Assembly: GCF_037975245.1 (NCBI RefSeq)
Contig: NC_092570.1
Coordinates: 13,280,501-13,344,500 of the forward strand
Origin: Apostichopus japonicus
Lineage: Eukaryota > Echinodermata > Holothuroidea > Aspidochirotida > Stichopodidae
Direction: 5' to 3'
Length of the DNA stretch: 64,000 nucleotides
Part shown: positions 1-11,344 of the stretch, in pieces
Layout of the letters: each line of letters starts with the position of its first letter
How positions within the stretch are numbered: position 1 is the first letter of the stretch
The notes under the pieces: model-generated
What the model saw: only the letters and a program-made list of their open reading frames with translations
Told to the model about the DNA's origin: nothing
Databases searched by the model: none
Made by a program: the position numbers and the translations under genes

Positions 1-603
1 CTCTGAAAGGCTAAATTGACGATGAAATCGTCCCGGTTTTAGCGAAGGCTTATATGTTATTTCATTGTTTCATAAGTTATAAGAACCTAACCATCATGTG
101 TTATGTTATCTTCATATGAACAGCAGAGCACCACTGGGTTACATTCGGTACCATATGTCCTTGTAAAACTATGAATGCATTTTAATAAACATTATTTGAG
201 GCCATAAAGGTCACATGTTTTTTAGTACTGAATTTTGTGGCGCATCTGAGTGACATCAATTGGTCTTGATGCTAGACTGAGCAGTCAAGCTACTTGAATT
301 GAAGGGCCTCAGATCTTTGAAGGGTCATTTCTAAAAATTAAAGTGTTAAAGGAAAAGCAATATTTCTATACAGTCTACAACATCAACATTAAGTATGTGT
401 TATTATCCTTTAATTCATGAGTAAGAAATGGTTATGTCGAGTTCAAAATTCTGTGTTTAAACAGATAATACAAGCAGGAACTCGCGAAGAAGCCATCTTT
501 GGATTTTTAAAGCCGCAAGCTGACCGAAGTCAGTCTCTTAGATTCATATTTAACGTCCATGATTATGAATTGTCAACAACTATATAACTGGACGACATAA
601 ATT
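1..603. other. Non-coding, nothing recognised
   Basis: AT-rich sequence without a convincing open frame, splice-flanked exon or repeat that I can recognise. It could be intron of the gene whose last exon is at 2035-2628. Confidence 0.5.
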
Positions 604-678
604 AATCTTGGAGTGAGTCGAACCCGGGACCTTATGATTGAAAGGCACCGGCGTTAACCACTGAGCTAACACTCCTCC
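604..678 (-). repeat. tRNA-derived pseudogene or SINE head
   Basis: On the minus strand there is a tRNA-like sequence. The acceptor arm is GGAGTG paired with CACTCC, the box A region is TTAGCTCAGTGG, and the box B region is GGGTTCGACTC. The anticodon arm (GCCTT/AAGGT) encloses an 8-nt rather than a 7-nt loop, and the 3' half of the T stem is missing. A working tRNA is therefore unlikely; a tRNA pseudogene or SINE head fits better. I see no clear SINE body or tail. Confidence 0.6.
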
Positions 679-1213
679 GGCTTAGATGTAATGGGGCCGT
701 AATGGGGCTTAGATGCAAAATTTTGTACTTCAAATTTAAATGTGTCCATGGTATATGACTTTATGTACGTGTATGATAAAGTGTAAGCCGTTTGGGGGAA
801 GGGAGGGGAGAGGCACAAGCCTACCCCAAGTGACTGCGGCCCTGTTATTATTGACGATATCAAACATTTACAAATACATAAGAACGCGTTTCAGGAGGTA
901 CACGCAGGCATCTCATATACCTCTATATCATAGTGACATAAATGGAGATATGGTTTTAATGAAGATGAAATTATCTACTATATGGTGGAGAGAAATTTGG
1001 CTGTAAGTGTTAATCTCTGAATCAAAGTTCACATATTTGAGAGAAATCTCGTTCTATGTTTGGGATGGCTATAATGATGAAATTAACCCTACAAAGCTGA
1101 TCACACTACGCTATAAACATTTCTTATGCCATTTTTTTACAATCCCTGTTTTGTCGCCAAACAATAATGTCGGGGTGTCACCGCCCCCACCCTCCCCTCT
1201 GTCTACGCCACTG
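679..1213. mobile_element. Probable hAT-type non-autonomous element, one end visible
   Basis: The segment ends at 1213 with GTCTACGCCACTG. Its reverse complement, CAGTGGCGTAGAC, is the kind of terminal inverted repeat seen on the other hAT-like elements of this window (CAGTGGCGTAGG at 16124, CAGTGGCATAACC at 40435). A C-rich tract precedes it. The phrase CTTAGATGCAAAATTTTGT near 709 resembles an internal phrase of other family members (TCAGATGCAATTTGGTGC). The left end and target duplication are not identified, so the left boundary is a guess. Confidence 0.35.
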
Positions 1214-2034
1214 ATGAAGCTTTAACATATATTACATTGTAATCCTTTGTTTTAAACTTTAATGCAAATTCATAATGCCGAAAAGACTTCATTAACATAC
1301 ATAATTATCACTCTGTATGCTACTTCCAAGTGCATGCAGCAGTTCCTCAGCTTACAACGCTTGAATAATTAGAAATTTGATCAAATCAGCAGGTCATAGA
1401 AACACAAATACTGTTTTGTTACATAATGTGGTTGCCAAGAGCTTCACACTGGTTCTAAATACTTTTATCGGCAACCTATTAGTTACCAAACGATAGATAT
1501 TGCAATGCTGGGCATTCCAAGTCAACTATTCATTTTCTCTCTATACTTCCGTATATAGGCACTGGGATTGTGATTTGTACCTGGGTTATTTCGGTATGGG
1601 CAAAACGGGGTATGTTATTTTAGCTTTTAAAGGGGAAACAAAATCATCTCATGTTTATGTGACATAGATCTTTGTGGAGAAGAACTCTCCTAAAACAGCT
1701 ACGCAATATCTTGTTTCGTTTGGGAGACTTATTCGTTTGAAGTCGTGTATGGTTCCTACTATTGTTTGAATGTATGATGTCATGGTGCCACTCGGGACTG
1801 AAACCTTTTAATTTATCTTTCTTTTATTTTCATATGATCAATGTAGAATGTGAGGAAAGTGGACTGTAAAGTCTATGCCATCACTAAGACAATTTTGAAA
1901 CATTGTATTAGGCTTGTACTTATATCTGAAGAAAGCACTTGCTACAGTTGACCATGGTATTTGTTAGAATTTACATTAATACTTGCAACTGTCATTAACA
2001 AATTTGTCTCAATTGTTTTGTTTTTATTCTCGAG
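1214..2034. other. Non-coding, probably intron of the HYR-TM gene
   Basis: No domain-bearing frame. It runs into a pyrimidine-rich stretch and an AG at 2033-2034 that fits the acceptor of the following exon. A short acceptor/donor-flanked segment at about 1560-1612 was seen but has no recognisable product. Confidence 0.4.
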
Positions 2035-2628
2035 GCTTCTGTTGAGTTTGTTGTTAGCTGCCCTGGCCCAGTAACAATCATTTCGTGTAACGATGAAGAA
2101 TTTGTTAACTGGGGGATTCCTATGGATTTTTCTGATCTTGAAGATACGGGAATAAAGATTTCTTCTACTTTAAGTCCGGGCAGTGAATTTAAAGCTGGTA
2201 TAACTGAAGTGACGTATATTTTTGTCAACAATACACGCTTTCTTGGAAGCTGCAGCTTCTTTGTGACCGTTGAAAGAAACGATAGGAGTTGTACGACGAC
2301 CGAGAATGTTATGACGACAACAATCATTGTAGTTCTGCTATCCTTTTTATTAGCTCTGTCACTGTTAGTCATTGTGGTTGTGTGTTGGAAGTGTAATAGA
2401 AAGACCAATGATCAACCAGCCACATCAAGCAGTGCGGCAAGTCAGCCACCCGACGAAAACTGCACTGGTTATACTACTACTGCATCAGGGAAGAGTGATG
2501 AAAGATCTGTGCTAGACTCAACTCAGTACAGTAAGAGGCTATACGATACAAATCATCCAGGGCAATACTATGAGATAGCACATGAACGAAATGAAGAATC
2601 GATAACACAAAGCACTACCGTTATGTGA
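2035..2628 (+). CDS. Terminal exon of an HYR-domain transmembrane protein (partial gene)
   Basis: This is the 3' exon of a gene that begins upstream of the window; 197 residues follow the AG at 2033-2034. Residues 1-79 form an HYR domain: an early VSCPGP, then SPGSEF..G.TEVTY and a closing CSFFVTV, as in hyalin repeats. A sequon (NNT) lies in it. Residues 95-118 are a strongly hydrophobic transmembrane helix (TTTIIVVLLSFLLALSLLVI...), followed by CWKCNRK as a positive-inside anchor. The cytoplasmic tail of about 78 residues is Ser/Thr-rich, has a tyrosine cluster (QYYEI) that could bind SH2 domains or sorting adaptors, and ends TTVM. The exon starts in phase 0, unlike the phase-1 HYR exons of the gene at 33-61 kb. 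HYR domains are extracellular adhesion modules, so a type I membrane receptor or adhesion protein is likely; the ligand is unknown. Confidence 0.75.
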   Translation, partial: ASVEFVVSCPGPVTIISCNDEEFVNWGIPMDFSDLEDTGIKISSTLSPGSEFKAGITEVTYIFVNNTRFLGSCSFFVTVERNDRSCTTTENVMTTTIIVVLLSFLLALSLLVIVVVCWKCNRKTNDQPATSSSAASQPPDENCTGYTTTASGKSDERSVLDSTQYSKRLYDTNHPGQYYEIAHERNEESITQSTTVM

Positions 2629-4136
2629 AGCAAAGATTTGTACCATAGTCCGAGTACTGTTACGTTATTTTTATTGTAACAGTATTTTCTAGAAAAGTGT
2701 ATACAGTACATAATTCAAAATTTGTAAAGACGATAGATTTTGTTCTTGTAACATGTTATTATTTCATTCCAGTTTGATGCGTATATTCCGTATAACATTC
2801 TTTTCCCTTAAGTGATCATTATGATTATTTATAGTTCTATAATTTTGTAATCATTGACCAATTTGTGTTGTCTGGGCTATATACGACCAGTCATTTGTTA
2901 CAAACATAAACATAAACCTTACGAGGTAATACGAGGAAATCAAACATTGCACATAGAAGACAGACTAGCTGTTGCCAAATGATCCATATCAATTATTTAC
3001 GTTGATCTTTGACATGCATTAGCACATTTTTTTTTCTGCAGGAAAATTTTTTTGCTAATACACTTGAAATTATACCTACCATTTTATATGATTTTCGGAA
3101 ATTATAATGATATTTATCGCATGGATTCATGAAAGAGTCCAGTAATTCTCCTTTGAGATAAAAAGAGACTTCTCACCACGTAATTTTTAGCTTGGTGAAG
3201 TTGTATTTAATCAAACCTGTCATTATGATGTTTTCTTTTAGTAATTTCTGTCGTTTATGCTTTAATTAGTTTATATGCCTTTATAGTGCCTTTATGTGCC
3301 TTGAGTGTTTACTCAATTGCACAATTTCTGTCTAATGGGTTGTGAAATTTCATATTAAACGGAGAGTCCAATCGGAAAATCTAGTTTTAACAAAAGTAAA
3401 AAGAATATATTTTAAGTATTCTTGTAAAATTTCCAAAAATGATTTCTTCATAAAGTTGCACACTGAAAGTGAACATAATTGTTCCTCTTTGTTTTTGTTT
3501 GTTGTTTTTTTGTTTTGTTTTTGCCTGTGTTGACTTGCGATTAGCTGGTTTCAACCTTGAGCTGATATTCAATCCCATTTTTATGCAGATTATCGGTTGG
3601 CTGAATTAAGTTGCAGAATAGGTTGCACCCCTTGAACATGACGATACTCTACAAGAGTGTAGGACCTTTTCTATTCATGGTGCATTTTATAGAAGTCTAG
3701 AGTTTTTTTAAAAGATTTCATGATAGATTAGTACACTCCTCCGCCCGACCCTCATCGAACGATTTATAACCTTCAACTTTAGCTTGTTTGAACAAAAGAA
3801 GAAATATAAAGAATAGTGGCTTGAACAATCTGGGAGGACCTATTTTACGTAACAGCCTAAACTCTCCAACATTGTATCAAAAGTTACAACCTATTGCACC
3901 TTTAGAATAAACTTAAGAAGCAATTTATTTAAATTTTCTTCCCCTTAAAGTACAATATTATACTTTTTACCCATCAATACCAAAATGGTGGTTGCACAGC
4001 TGTGCTCAAGTAGTAATATGTTTTTTCAAATGTGTGATTTTATTAATATGTACATGTCCAGGGCCACTGTAAGCATGGAGAAACTACCCCCCCCCCTCCC
4101 CCCACTCACCCAAAAACAAACACGGGAAAAAGACAC
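2629..4136. other. 3' flank, nothing recognised
   Basis: AT-rich sequence after the stop codon, probably 3' UTR followed by intergenic DNA. I see no AATAAA close to the stop. A run of C interrupted by T lies near 4087-4103. Confidence 0.4.
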
Positions 4137-5090
4137 GCATTTAAGTTATCGTAAGCACAGTCCTTGGATGTTTACGTCTTGCTTACGGTCACCTTAAACA
4201 TCGGAAACCCGTACATTTTGGAACAACGCGTTTACGATGTGATTACGCATCCGTAAACATTGTAAACACGGAACAACAGATTTCCGTTACGTTTATGACA
4301 ACTTACATATCGGAAGTTAATAATTACTTTCGTATTTATTAAAACTTATTTCTTCTCCACGTTTACGTTGACCTTAATCTCGCCACGAAGAAATTTACGA
4401 CAGGATTACGATTATCTTACACATCGGAAACTCGTAGCATATATAAACGCGTTTAAAACAAACTTACGCCAAACTTAAGCATGGCGTTAACGTTGATTGT
4501 TCCATGAAATAAAACACTGGACACAATTCTCATGTCAATCTTTCCGATAATGATATTACCCTGTGACTGCATCTCATGAACAAAATTTCAACATTTACGT
4601 TGGCTGAAACGAGTGCAGTTAAAAATTTACTGTATATTTACAATTAACTTACAAATACCCAAATACGTTCATTTCAGCGTTTACGTATTGATTACGAAAT
4701 CCTTAAACGTCAAGTTTAAGTTATTTTCGTTCACCTGAAACAGGCACAGTACGGCATGTTTAGGATATACACGTCGGAAATTCCGAAGCATGCACACCAC
4801 AGGATTACAGCATGATTACACCAACTTACGCATTGCGTTTACGTTGAATGTATTCTCCACTGAATTCGGAATTTACGGGAAGATTACGATTCACTTACGC
4901 GTCGAGCGCAGAGCATATACACATACCACGAGTGTCAGTACAGCATGATTACATCAACTTCGCTTACGTTGACTCAATAAAGATTCGGAATTTAAGAGAT
5001 GATTAATATTAACTTAAGCGTCGGAAATTTCAAAAAATACACAGAACGTGATTACGGTATGATTACAACGCCCATATACGTCACATTTAA
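4137..5090. repeat. Degenerate satellite, period about 110-128 bp
   Basis: A phrase of the type CTTACRCATCGGAAA recurs at about 4201, 4310, 4424, 4774, 4902 (as TCGAGC) and 5021. These spacings are 109, 114, 350 (three units), 128 and 119. Each interval also carries TTTACG and GATTACG blocks in the same order. Copies are strongly diverged. A related motif set is at 18455-19145. Confidence 0.55.
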
Positions 5091-5159
5091 TTTATACCCA
5101 CGGGTAATTTTTACCGAGACAATCATCTGCCTATTCGGTTCATTATATGTTCGTCTGTA

Positions 5160-5375
5160 ATTATAGCATGCTAAAGTACTTGCTAGAAGTTTTCAAAAAG
5201 AGAGGTTTTAACTCTTCCAAAGTGTTCTCTTGAAATTCTAGTAAATGGACATACAAGATGACTGAATGTCCAGTGAGGTAAATTTCCTTCAGGGTGCACG
5301 TGGTAATATGAAAAAGTTAAAGGATTTGACCAAAGATGACCATATTTGAATATCTGACATTGTTCTAATACAGCA
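5160..5375 (-). repeat. Inverted copy of the segment at 7880-8095
   Basis: Shared phrases include ATGACTGAATGT, TTCCTTCAGGGT and GATGACCATATTTGAATATC. They match, in reverse complement, the segment around 7880-8095 and 10870-11095, and in the same orientation the copy at 6772-7120. Divergence is considerable. Confidence 0.5.
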
Positions 5376-5462
5376 TATATCTTTCAACGTGAATGTGCAT
5401 GGCTTGCACATACATACAACCATATGTACCTCACAATGTATTTCTCATACTTTGTTCAGTTA

Positions 5463-5506
5463 TAATATATATATATATATATATCAATTCAATTCAATTC
5501 AATTCA

Positions 5507-5555
<49 letters not shown>
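5463..5555. repeat. (TA)n microsatellite with an AATTC block
   Basis: Two (TA)n runs flank a short (CAATT)n/(AATTC)n block near 5485-5508. Confidence 0.9.
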
Positions 5556-5556
<1 letters not shown>

Positions 5557-5559
5557 GCC

Positions 5560-6050
5560 GTCAAACCAACGAAACTCCTCAAGCTAATTCTATGAGAGTA
5601 TCAGCAAATTTCCTCGTGGTTGCTCATTTTGGTAAGTTACGTAATTCACGTTGCGGGCCCTCGATCATAATACCTCAACAAACAGCTCGCCCTCACAAAG
5701 AATTAAGTTTGGCGCTATGGCATGGCTGATCGATATTCTTATCACTACCGCTGGAATCATGAGAAAACAGATGAGAAGACACATACACGGGTCTCCTCAT
5801 CTGTCTGTCTAACTTTTTTATGTATAATTATTTATGTGTTAAAGTAAGTTGGCCTGACGTTTTTTATTATTTATTATTATTATTTATGTCCGATTAGTAT
5901 GGTACGTGTTTGGTTTATCTGCTTCTTGATGCATATGCAGATACAACAATGAAAATACACGATACGGCCTGCCTTATACTGTATCAAACAGAACAGTGCA
6001 TCCAATTGGTTTATTGTAGAGAATTTGTGAAACCGCAATGAACAACCCTC
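5560..6050. other. Non-coding; short Penelope-terminal-like fragment
   Basis: No gene seen. The phrase AAAGTAAGTTGGCCTGAC near 5840 is identical to one at the end of the Penelope-like element at 62690, so a short fragment of that family may lie here. Confidence 0.35.
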
Positions 6051-6054
6051 ATCT

Positions 6055-6540
6055 GTTGATCAGGGAGGTGATATTTTAGACCTCCCTGATCAGTCGCTGT
6101 TCATCCTCCAATCAAACGACAGCAAAACCAGCATGAAAAAACGCGCTTGTTTTCAAACGCGGTCAAAGCTGCTAACATGACAACAGGAGGGTTAATAATG
6201 TGACCGCGAATAGCGTACGAAATGTATGGCTGACTAATACCAGGGAGTTGCATAACAACTCCCTGCTGATACTATTTACGTTTGAAAGTAATGGTATACT
6301 CTTACTGAATTAACGTCTGCTTTCTTATTGTTCTTCGTTTTCTTTTCACACGGGGAGGTTGTTTTCTCCTTTGATAATTTTCGCACACGTATCAGCGTTT
6401 GCTATACATTCTCTTATACCCCATTAAGGGAGTATATGAACTGGAAAATTTCCAAAAGGATGGCGATCCTCCTGCGTTAATGTGCTTCCTAGCTAATTAC
6501 TAGTTAAATCAGGGAGTTGTAACTCACCTGTTAAACAATC
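6055..6540. repeat. Hairpin-rich segment, possible MITE
   Basis: Perfect inverted repeats: GATCAGGGAGGT ... ACCTCCCTGATC at 6059-6092, and CAGGGAGTTG ... CAACTCCCTG at 6241-6265. A related half, ATCAGGGAGTTGTAACTC, is near 6510. The shared CAGGGAG core suggests element ends, but I could not define boundaries or a target duplication. Confidence 0.45.
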
Positions 6541-6771
6541 TGGCTATAGGTCGGGTCGCGAGCATGAAATGATGGGTTAATGCCTAGAAAGCCACAGTTT
6601 TAGGGTAACATTATCAGCTCATATGTATAACACTGCTACCATTATGTGCACATGTATAACACACTTATAGGGCGGTGATCCTGAAAACATAACTTCAAAG
6701 CTAATACTTGCCCGTTGAGCAATTTGTCGGTGGCTAAATGGATGAAAGGTAGTCTGCATATGCCACAAATT

Positions 6772-7120
6772 ATAGCACGCTATATATAACTGCCAGAAGT
6801 TTACAAAAATTACCTTCCAGGAGGTCTTTACTTTCCAAATTGTTCTCATACTTTCTAAATTAAAGACATAAAATGACTGAATGTTAATTTCCTCAAGGGT
6901 GGTAATACAAATACAATATTTTTTTTTGTATCAAAGGTGACCATATTTGAATACCTGGCATATTAGGGGCCAAAACAGCAAACCTTTGGAGCGGGATATA
7001 CTGGTTTTGTATTGGGGTGTAAAATTGCAAGTAAAAGATTCAAAGTAAAGAACATACTTTACCAAACACGTTTTACGAGGTACAAAGTATATATTTATAA
7101 ATTTGTAGTTAAGACGGTGC
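6772..7120 (-). repeat. Second inverted copy of the 7880-8095/10870-11095 segment
   Basis: It carries TGACCATATTTGAATACCTGGCATATTAGGGGCCAAAACAGC-type phrases. These are reverse complements of the ATATTCAAAAATGGTCACC region near 7890. Placed head to head with the array that follows, it makes a large diverged inverted-repeat layout. Confidence 0.5.
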
Positions 7121-7483
7121 ACTCTTTACTGCAGGAATGCGACAACTTAATAACGATTTTGCTCTCCCTTTCCTCTCTCATTCATTGCTGCAAATGTTTC
7201 TGTTGCAGCGATAGAATGCAAGTGTAAAATAAATGACACATGTTGACGCCAGAAATGTGTTCCACGTTCATTTCTATTGAAAATTTTCTATTGTAGATAA
7301 TGTTATTGAACTCTGAATTCAAACATGGAAACGTTTTACAAACATTCACCTCAAAATTAGTGGAACAATGCCACGAAGATTAATATATAGAATGAAAAAC
7401 AACTTGTACGTAGGGCCTATTGCTTACCGGCTAGATACAGACGTAACGATTAAAATGAACATATACAACGTGTACTGCACGCA

Positions 7484-8100
7484 GCCGCGTACACTATACA
7501 CACACATATATACATATGATCCGTATTGTGCCACGCTTAGGGAATTGTGCCCACGCTTGGTAAAGTATAATTGAAATATATTAGGCTAGTTGTCATAAAA
7601 CCTGTTCATAAATTTAACAATTTGGAAGGCATTACATCATGTACAAACGAGAAGGTCCCATGAAAAAAATGCAAGTGAGACAAAAGCCTATACATCATAT
7701 ACTTTCTTATATTCTCTTTCAAACACTCCGACCCCCCCCCCCCCCTCTCACCCGTTTAATTTTCGAAGGTGTTTACGTTGCTACGGGAGAAGTTTGGGTG
7801 TCCAGTTAGGTTCAAACTTGTTATATGCAACTAATATAGGTTATGTAGAAGGATTAAAGTATGCTGTATTGGCCCATATATGCCATATATTCAAAAATGG
7901 TCACCTCACCCCTGGTCAATATTCTTAAATGGTTATATTACCTCGTTGGAAGAAAACTTACCTCACTAGACATTCAGTCATCCTTTGTGTTCATTAAGAA
8001 TGTCTGAGAACAATTTGGAGAGCGAAGACCTCAAAGGAAAGTATTTTTTTGAACATTCCTAGCAATTATTGCAAGTTGCTTAATTTGCGGCCATTACAGT
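7484..8100 (+). repeat. Diverged array unit plus downstream module
   Basis: It starts with a diverged copy of the ~272-bp unit (GTGCCCACGCTTGG, TATACATATG, then a C run at 7732-7745). It continues into a module (AGGTTCAAACTTGTTATATGCAAC ... TGGTCACCTCA ... GGCCATTACAG) that recurs at 10720-11095. The array is therefore flanked by two related modules. Confidence 0.55.
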
Positions 8101-8159
8101 CCACAGATACAGTCTCAGATACAGACATATGTACGATTAACATATATACATAGACAACA

Positions 8160-10720
8160 TATGTATAATGTACGCAGCCGCATACACTACACATATACAT
8201 ATTGGTTAATATGCATGTGTGACAGTAACTTTATTGTGCCCACGCTTTGCACTATTAAAGAAGCCTTTATATTAGAATCCTCTTTCCGACATCCGACCCA
8301 CTCCCCCCCCCCCCTCCTGACACATATACATATATACCCATATACATATTGGTTAACATGCATGTGTGACAGTAACTTTATTGTGCCCACGCTTAGGAAA
8401 ATTGTGCCCACGCTTGGGAAAGTATGACTGAAATATAGTAGTCTTCACAGAAACTGTTCGAAAATTAAGCGATTTAGATGGCATTAAAACCCAATACAAA
8501 CGAGTAGACCCTTTAGGAACTGCACTATTTAAGAAGCCTATATATTACATACTTTCTTGAATCCTCTGTCCGACCCCCGACCCACCCCCCCCCCCGACAC
8601 ATATACATATATACACATTTTGGTTAACATGCATTTGTGACAGTAACTTTATTGTGCCCACCCTTAGGGGAATTGTGCCCACGCTTGGGAAAGTATCACT
8701 GAAATATAGTAGTCTTCACAGAAACCGTTTGAAAATTAAGCAATTTAGAAGGAATTAAAACCCAATACAAACGAGTAGACCCTTTAGGAACTGCACTATT
8801 AAAGAAGCCTATATATTACATACTTTCTTGAGTCCTCTTTCCGACACCCGACCCCCCCCCCCCACACACATATACATATATATACATATACATATTGGTT
8901 AACATGCATGTGTGACAGTAACTTTATTGTGCCCACGCTTAGGAGAATTGTGCCCACGCTTGGGAAAGTATGACTGAAATATAGTAGTCGTCACAGAAAC
9001 TGTTCGAAAATTAAGCGATTTAGAAAGCATTAAAACCCAATACAAACGAGTAGACCCTTTAGGAACTGCACTATTAAAGAAGCCTATATATTACATACTT
9101 TCTTGAATCCTCTTTCCGACACCCGACCCCCCCCCCCCGACACATATACATATATACCCATATACATATTGGTTAACATCACTGGCGGATCCAAGGGGGG
9201 GGCCAAGGGGGGACATGCCCCCCCCCCCAAAGGTGAGCCAAAAAGTGTTTCCGAACATCCGCTAAATCATATGATTGGAAATTAAAAAAATCGAGAGGAT
9301 TAGCAGTGGTAGACTAGTCTAAACCTTCTCGTTTTCTGGTTTAAAATTAAATGCAGAGCTCCCAACTGACCCGCAATTCGCGGGAATTAGACCCGCATTC
9401 TAACACCTAAACCCGCTGCCCCCCCCCCCCCCTCAAGCGTCCGAAAAAACCGCATTGTAATTGTCAAGTATACATAAAAAAATTTGCATCAAATTTTGAC
9501 TTAGCAACCATCATTTCTTTAGCATTTAGCATAATAGAGTATAAAACCTCCTTTACAGCATCATTTGAACCTCAAATTAGCCTATATTTGTTTTCATTGG
9601 GGCGAGCAGCGAACATTTTCATGCCACGGGAAAGAATGAATTATCACCTACTATTCAATTTATTGATGTTACACACAAAAAAATGCATATTTCTCAGAAA
9701 ATTTTGGGTGACAAAAGCCTTTCTAAGTGCCACCATTTTACATGTAGGCATCACCAGGATTCAAAAAAAAAAATGGAGGGGGACACCCCCTCCCCTTATA
9801 CCCCTCCCCCAGGACGGCGATTCGTGGCATGGACCAGCATTTGCCTTCTCAAGAGTTGGGAGCTATGTAAATGTATGAGCATGAGGATTTACAGTTTAAC
9901 ACCATTTGGCAGTTACAGGCTGGTTGTAAGAAATTTATAACCTATGAGAAATAAAATTTCTTGAGAAAGATGATCCCAACTTTGTTTTATAAATATTTTA
10001 GAAAATTACACCTGGGAAACATTTTTTTTAGAAGTAAATTAACATCACCATTGTACACTTTTGTCGCACCAAATTGCATCTGAGGGCATTCAGCAATAGA
10101 CAATTTTCCAAAGGGGAGGGGGCACCCCCTCCCCTTAAACCCCTCCCCAATATCATTCTAATGCCACTTTGGCCCCTCCCAAACAAAGGCCCTGGATCCG
10201 CCAGTGGTTAACATGGATGTGTGACAGTAACTTTATTGTGCCCACGCTTAGGAGAATTGTGCCCACGCTTGGGAAAGTATCACTGAAATATAGTAGTCTT
10301 CACAGAAACCGTTTGAAAATTAAGCAAGAAGGAATTAAAACCCAATACAAACGAGTAGACCCTTTAGGAACTGCACTATTAAAGAAGCCTTAATATTACA
10401 TACTTTCTTGAATCCTCTTTCCGACACCCGACCCCCCCCCCCCCCGACACATATACATATATATACATATACATATTGGTTAACATGCATGTGTGACAGT
10501 AACTTTATTGTGCCCACGCTTAGGGGAATTGTGCCCACGCTTGGGAAAGTATGACTGAAATATAGTAGTCTTCACAGAAAATGTTCGAAAATTAAGCGAT
10601 TTAGAAGGCATTAAAACCCAATACAAACGAGTAGACCCTTTAGGAACTGCACTATTTAAGAAGCCAATATATTACATAATTTCTTGAATCCTCTGTCCGA
10701 CCACCGACCCCCCCCCCCCT
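8160..10720 (+). repeat. Tandem array of a ~272-bp unit with poly-C junctions
   Basis: Units start with CACATATACATATA at 8321, 8598, 8867, 9141 and 10448, a spacing of 277, 269 and 274. It is 272 for the fourth interval once the 1,027-bp insertion and its 8-bp duplication are removed. Each unit holds two copies of TTGTGCCCACGCTT, then CCAATACAAACGAGTAGACCC, TTACATACTTTCTTGA, and ends in a run of 9-15 C. A unit with an internal deletion precedes them at 8160-8320. Confidence 0.85.
9180..10206 (+). mobile_element. hAT-type non-autonomous transposon with perfect target duplication
   Basis: The element begins CACTGGCGGATCCA and ends TGGATCCGCCAGTG, a 14-bp perfect terminal inverted repeat. It is flanked on both sides by GTTAACAT (9172-9179 and 10207-10214), an 8-bp target duplication typical of the hAT superfamily. 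Removing the element and one copy restores the host tandem unit exactly. It is 1,027 bp long and has no transposase frame, so it depends on a transposase encoded elsewhere. G-rich and C-rich tracts lie just inside both ends. Confidence 0.9.
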
Positions 10721-11095
10721 CCCGCGCCTCTTCATTTATTTTTCGAAAGTGTTACATACCGGGAAGTTTTGGTCTCCAGATAGGTTCAAACCTTGTTATA
10801 TGCAACTTCACTAGCCCAATACAAACGAGTAGACCCTACACTACTAAATATTACTATCATACTAAGTATGATTTATTGGTCCCATATATGCTACATATTA
10901 AAATATGGTCACCTTATGTTAAAATTCTTAAACTGTTTTATTAACCACCTTGGAGGAAATTTACCTAACTGGGAAATCATCTTGTTGTGTGTGTTTATAA
11001 TGTCAGCGAACAATATGGAGAGTGAACACCTTCAGGAAAGGACTTTTTTGAAAACTTCCAGCAATTACAGCATGCCGTAATTTGGGGCCATTACA
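10720..11095 (+). repeat. Second copy of the array-flanking module
   Basis: Similar to 7750-8100: a TTCGAAAGTG start, AGGTTCAAACCTTGTTATATGC, ATATGGTCACCTT, and the end GGGCCATTACAG. Confidence 0.6.
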
Positions 11096-11344
11096 GACTA
11101 CTTTTGATGAGTATACGTATTTGAACTCGAAGCCCCTCACCCCACAATCAATTTCCCCTCCCTAAATGTATTACGCCTGATTGAGTCTGCGATCAATTTC
11201 ATATATAGGTTGATGATACCTATACTTACTTTTAATTTAACATAATATGTTGATTACATATATCAACTGAAAATTATAGTGGGGGATAATAACGAGGAAG
11301 AAACTGTACCCATCAGCCTTAGATTAAAATTGTGTACGTACGCT

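Noticed and set aside
604-678. Functional tRNA gene
   Set aside because: 8-nt anticodon loop and an incomplete T stem.
1560-1612. Possible small exon between a TATATAG acceptor and a GTATGT donor
   Set aside because: Poor pyrimidine tract, and no frame that can be linked to the exon at 2035.
8161-10538. Short open frames repeated in the 272-bp array
   Set aside because: They recur because the unit repeats; they include TA-rich and poly-C translations without protein features.
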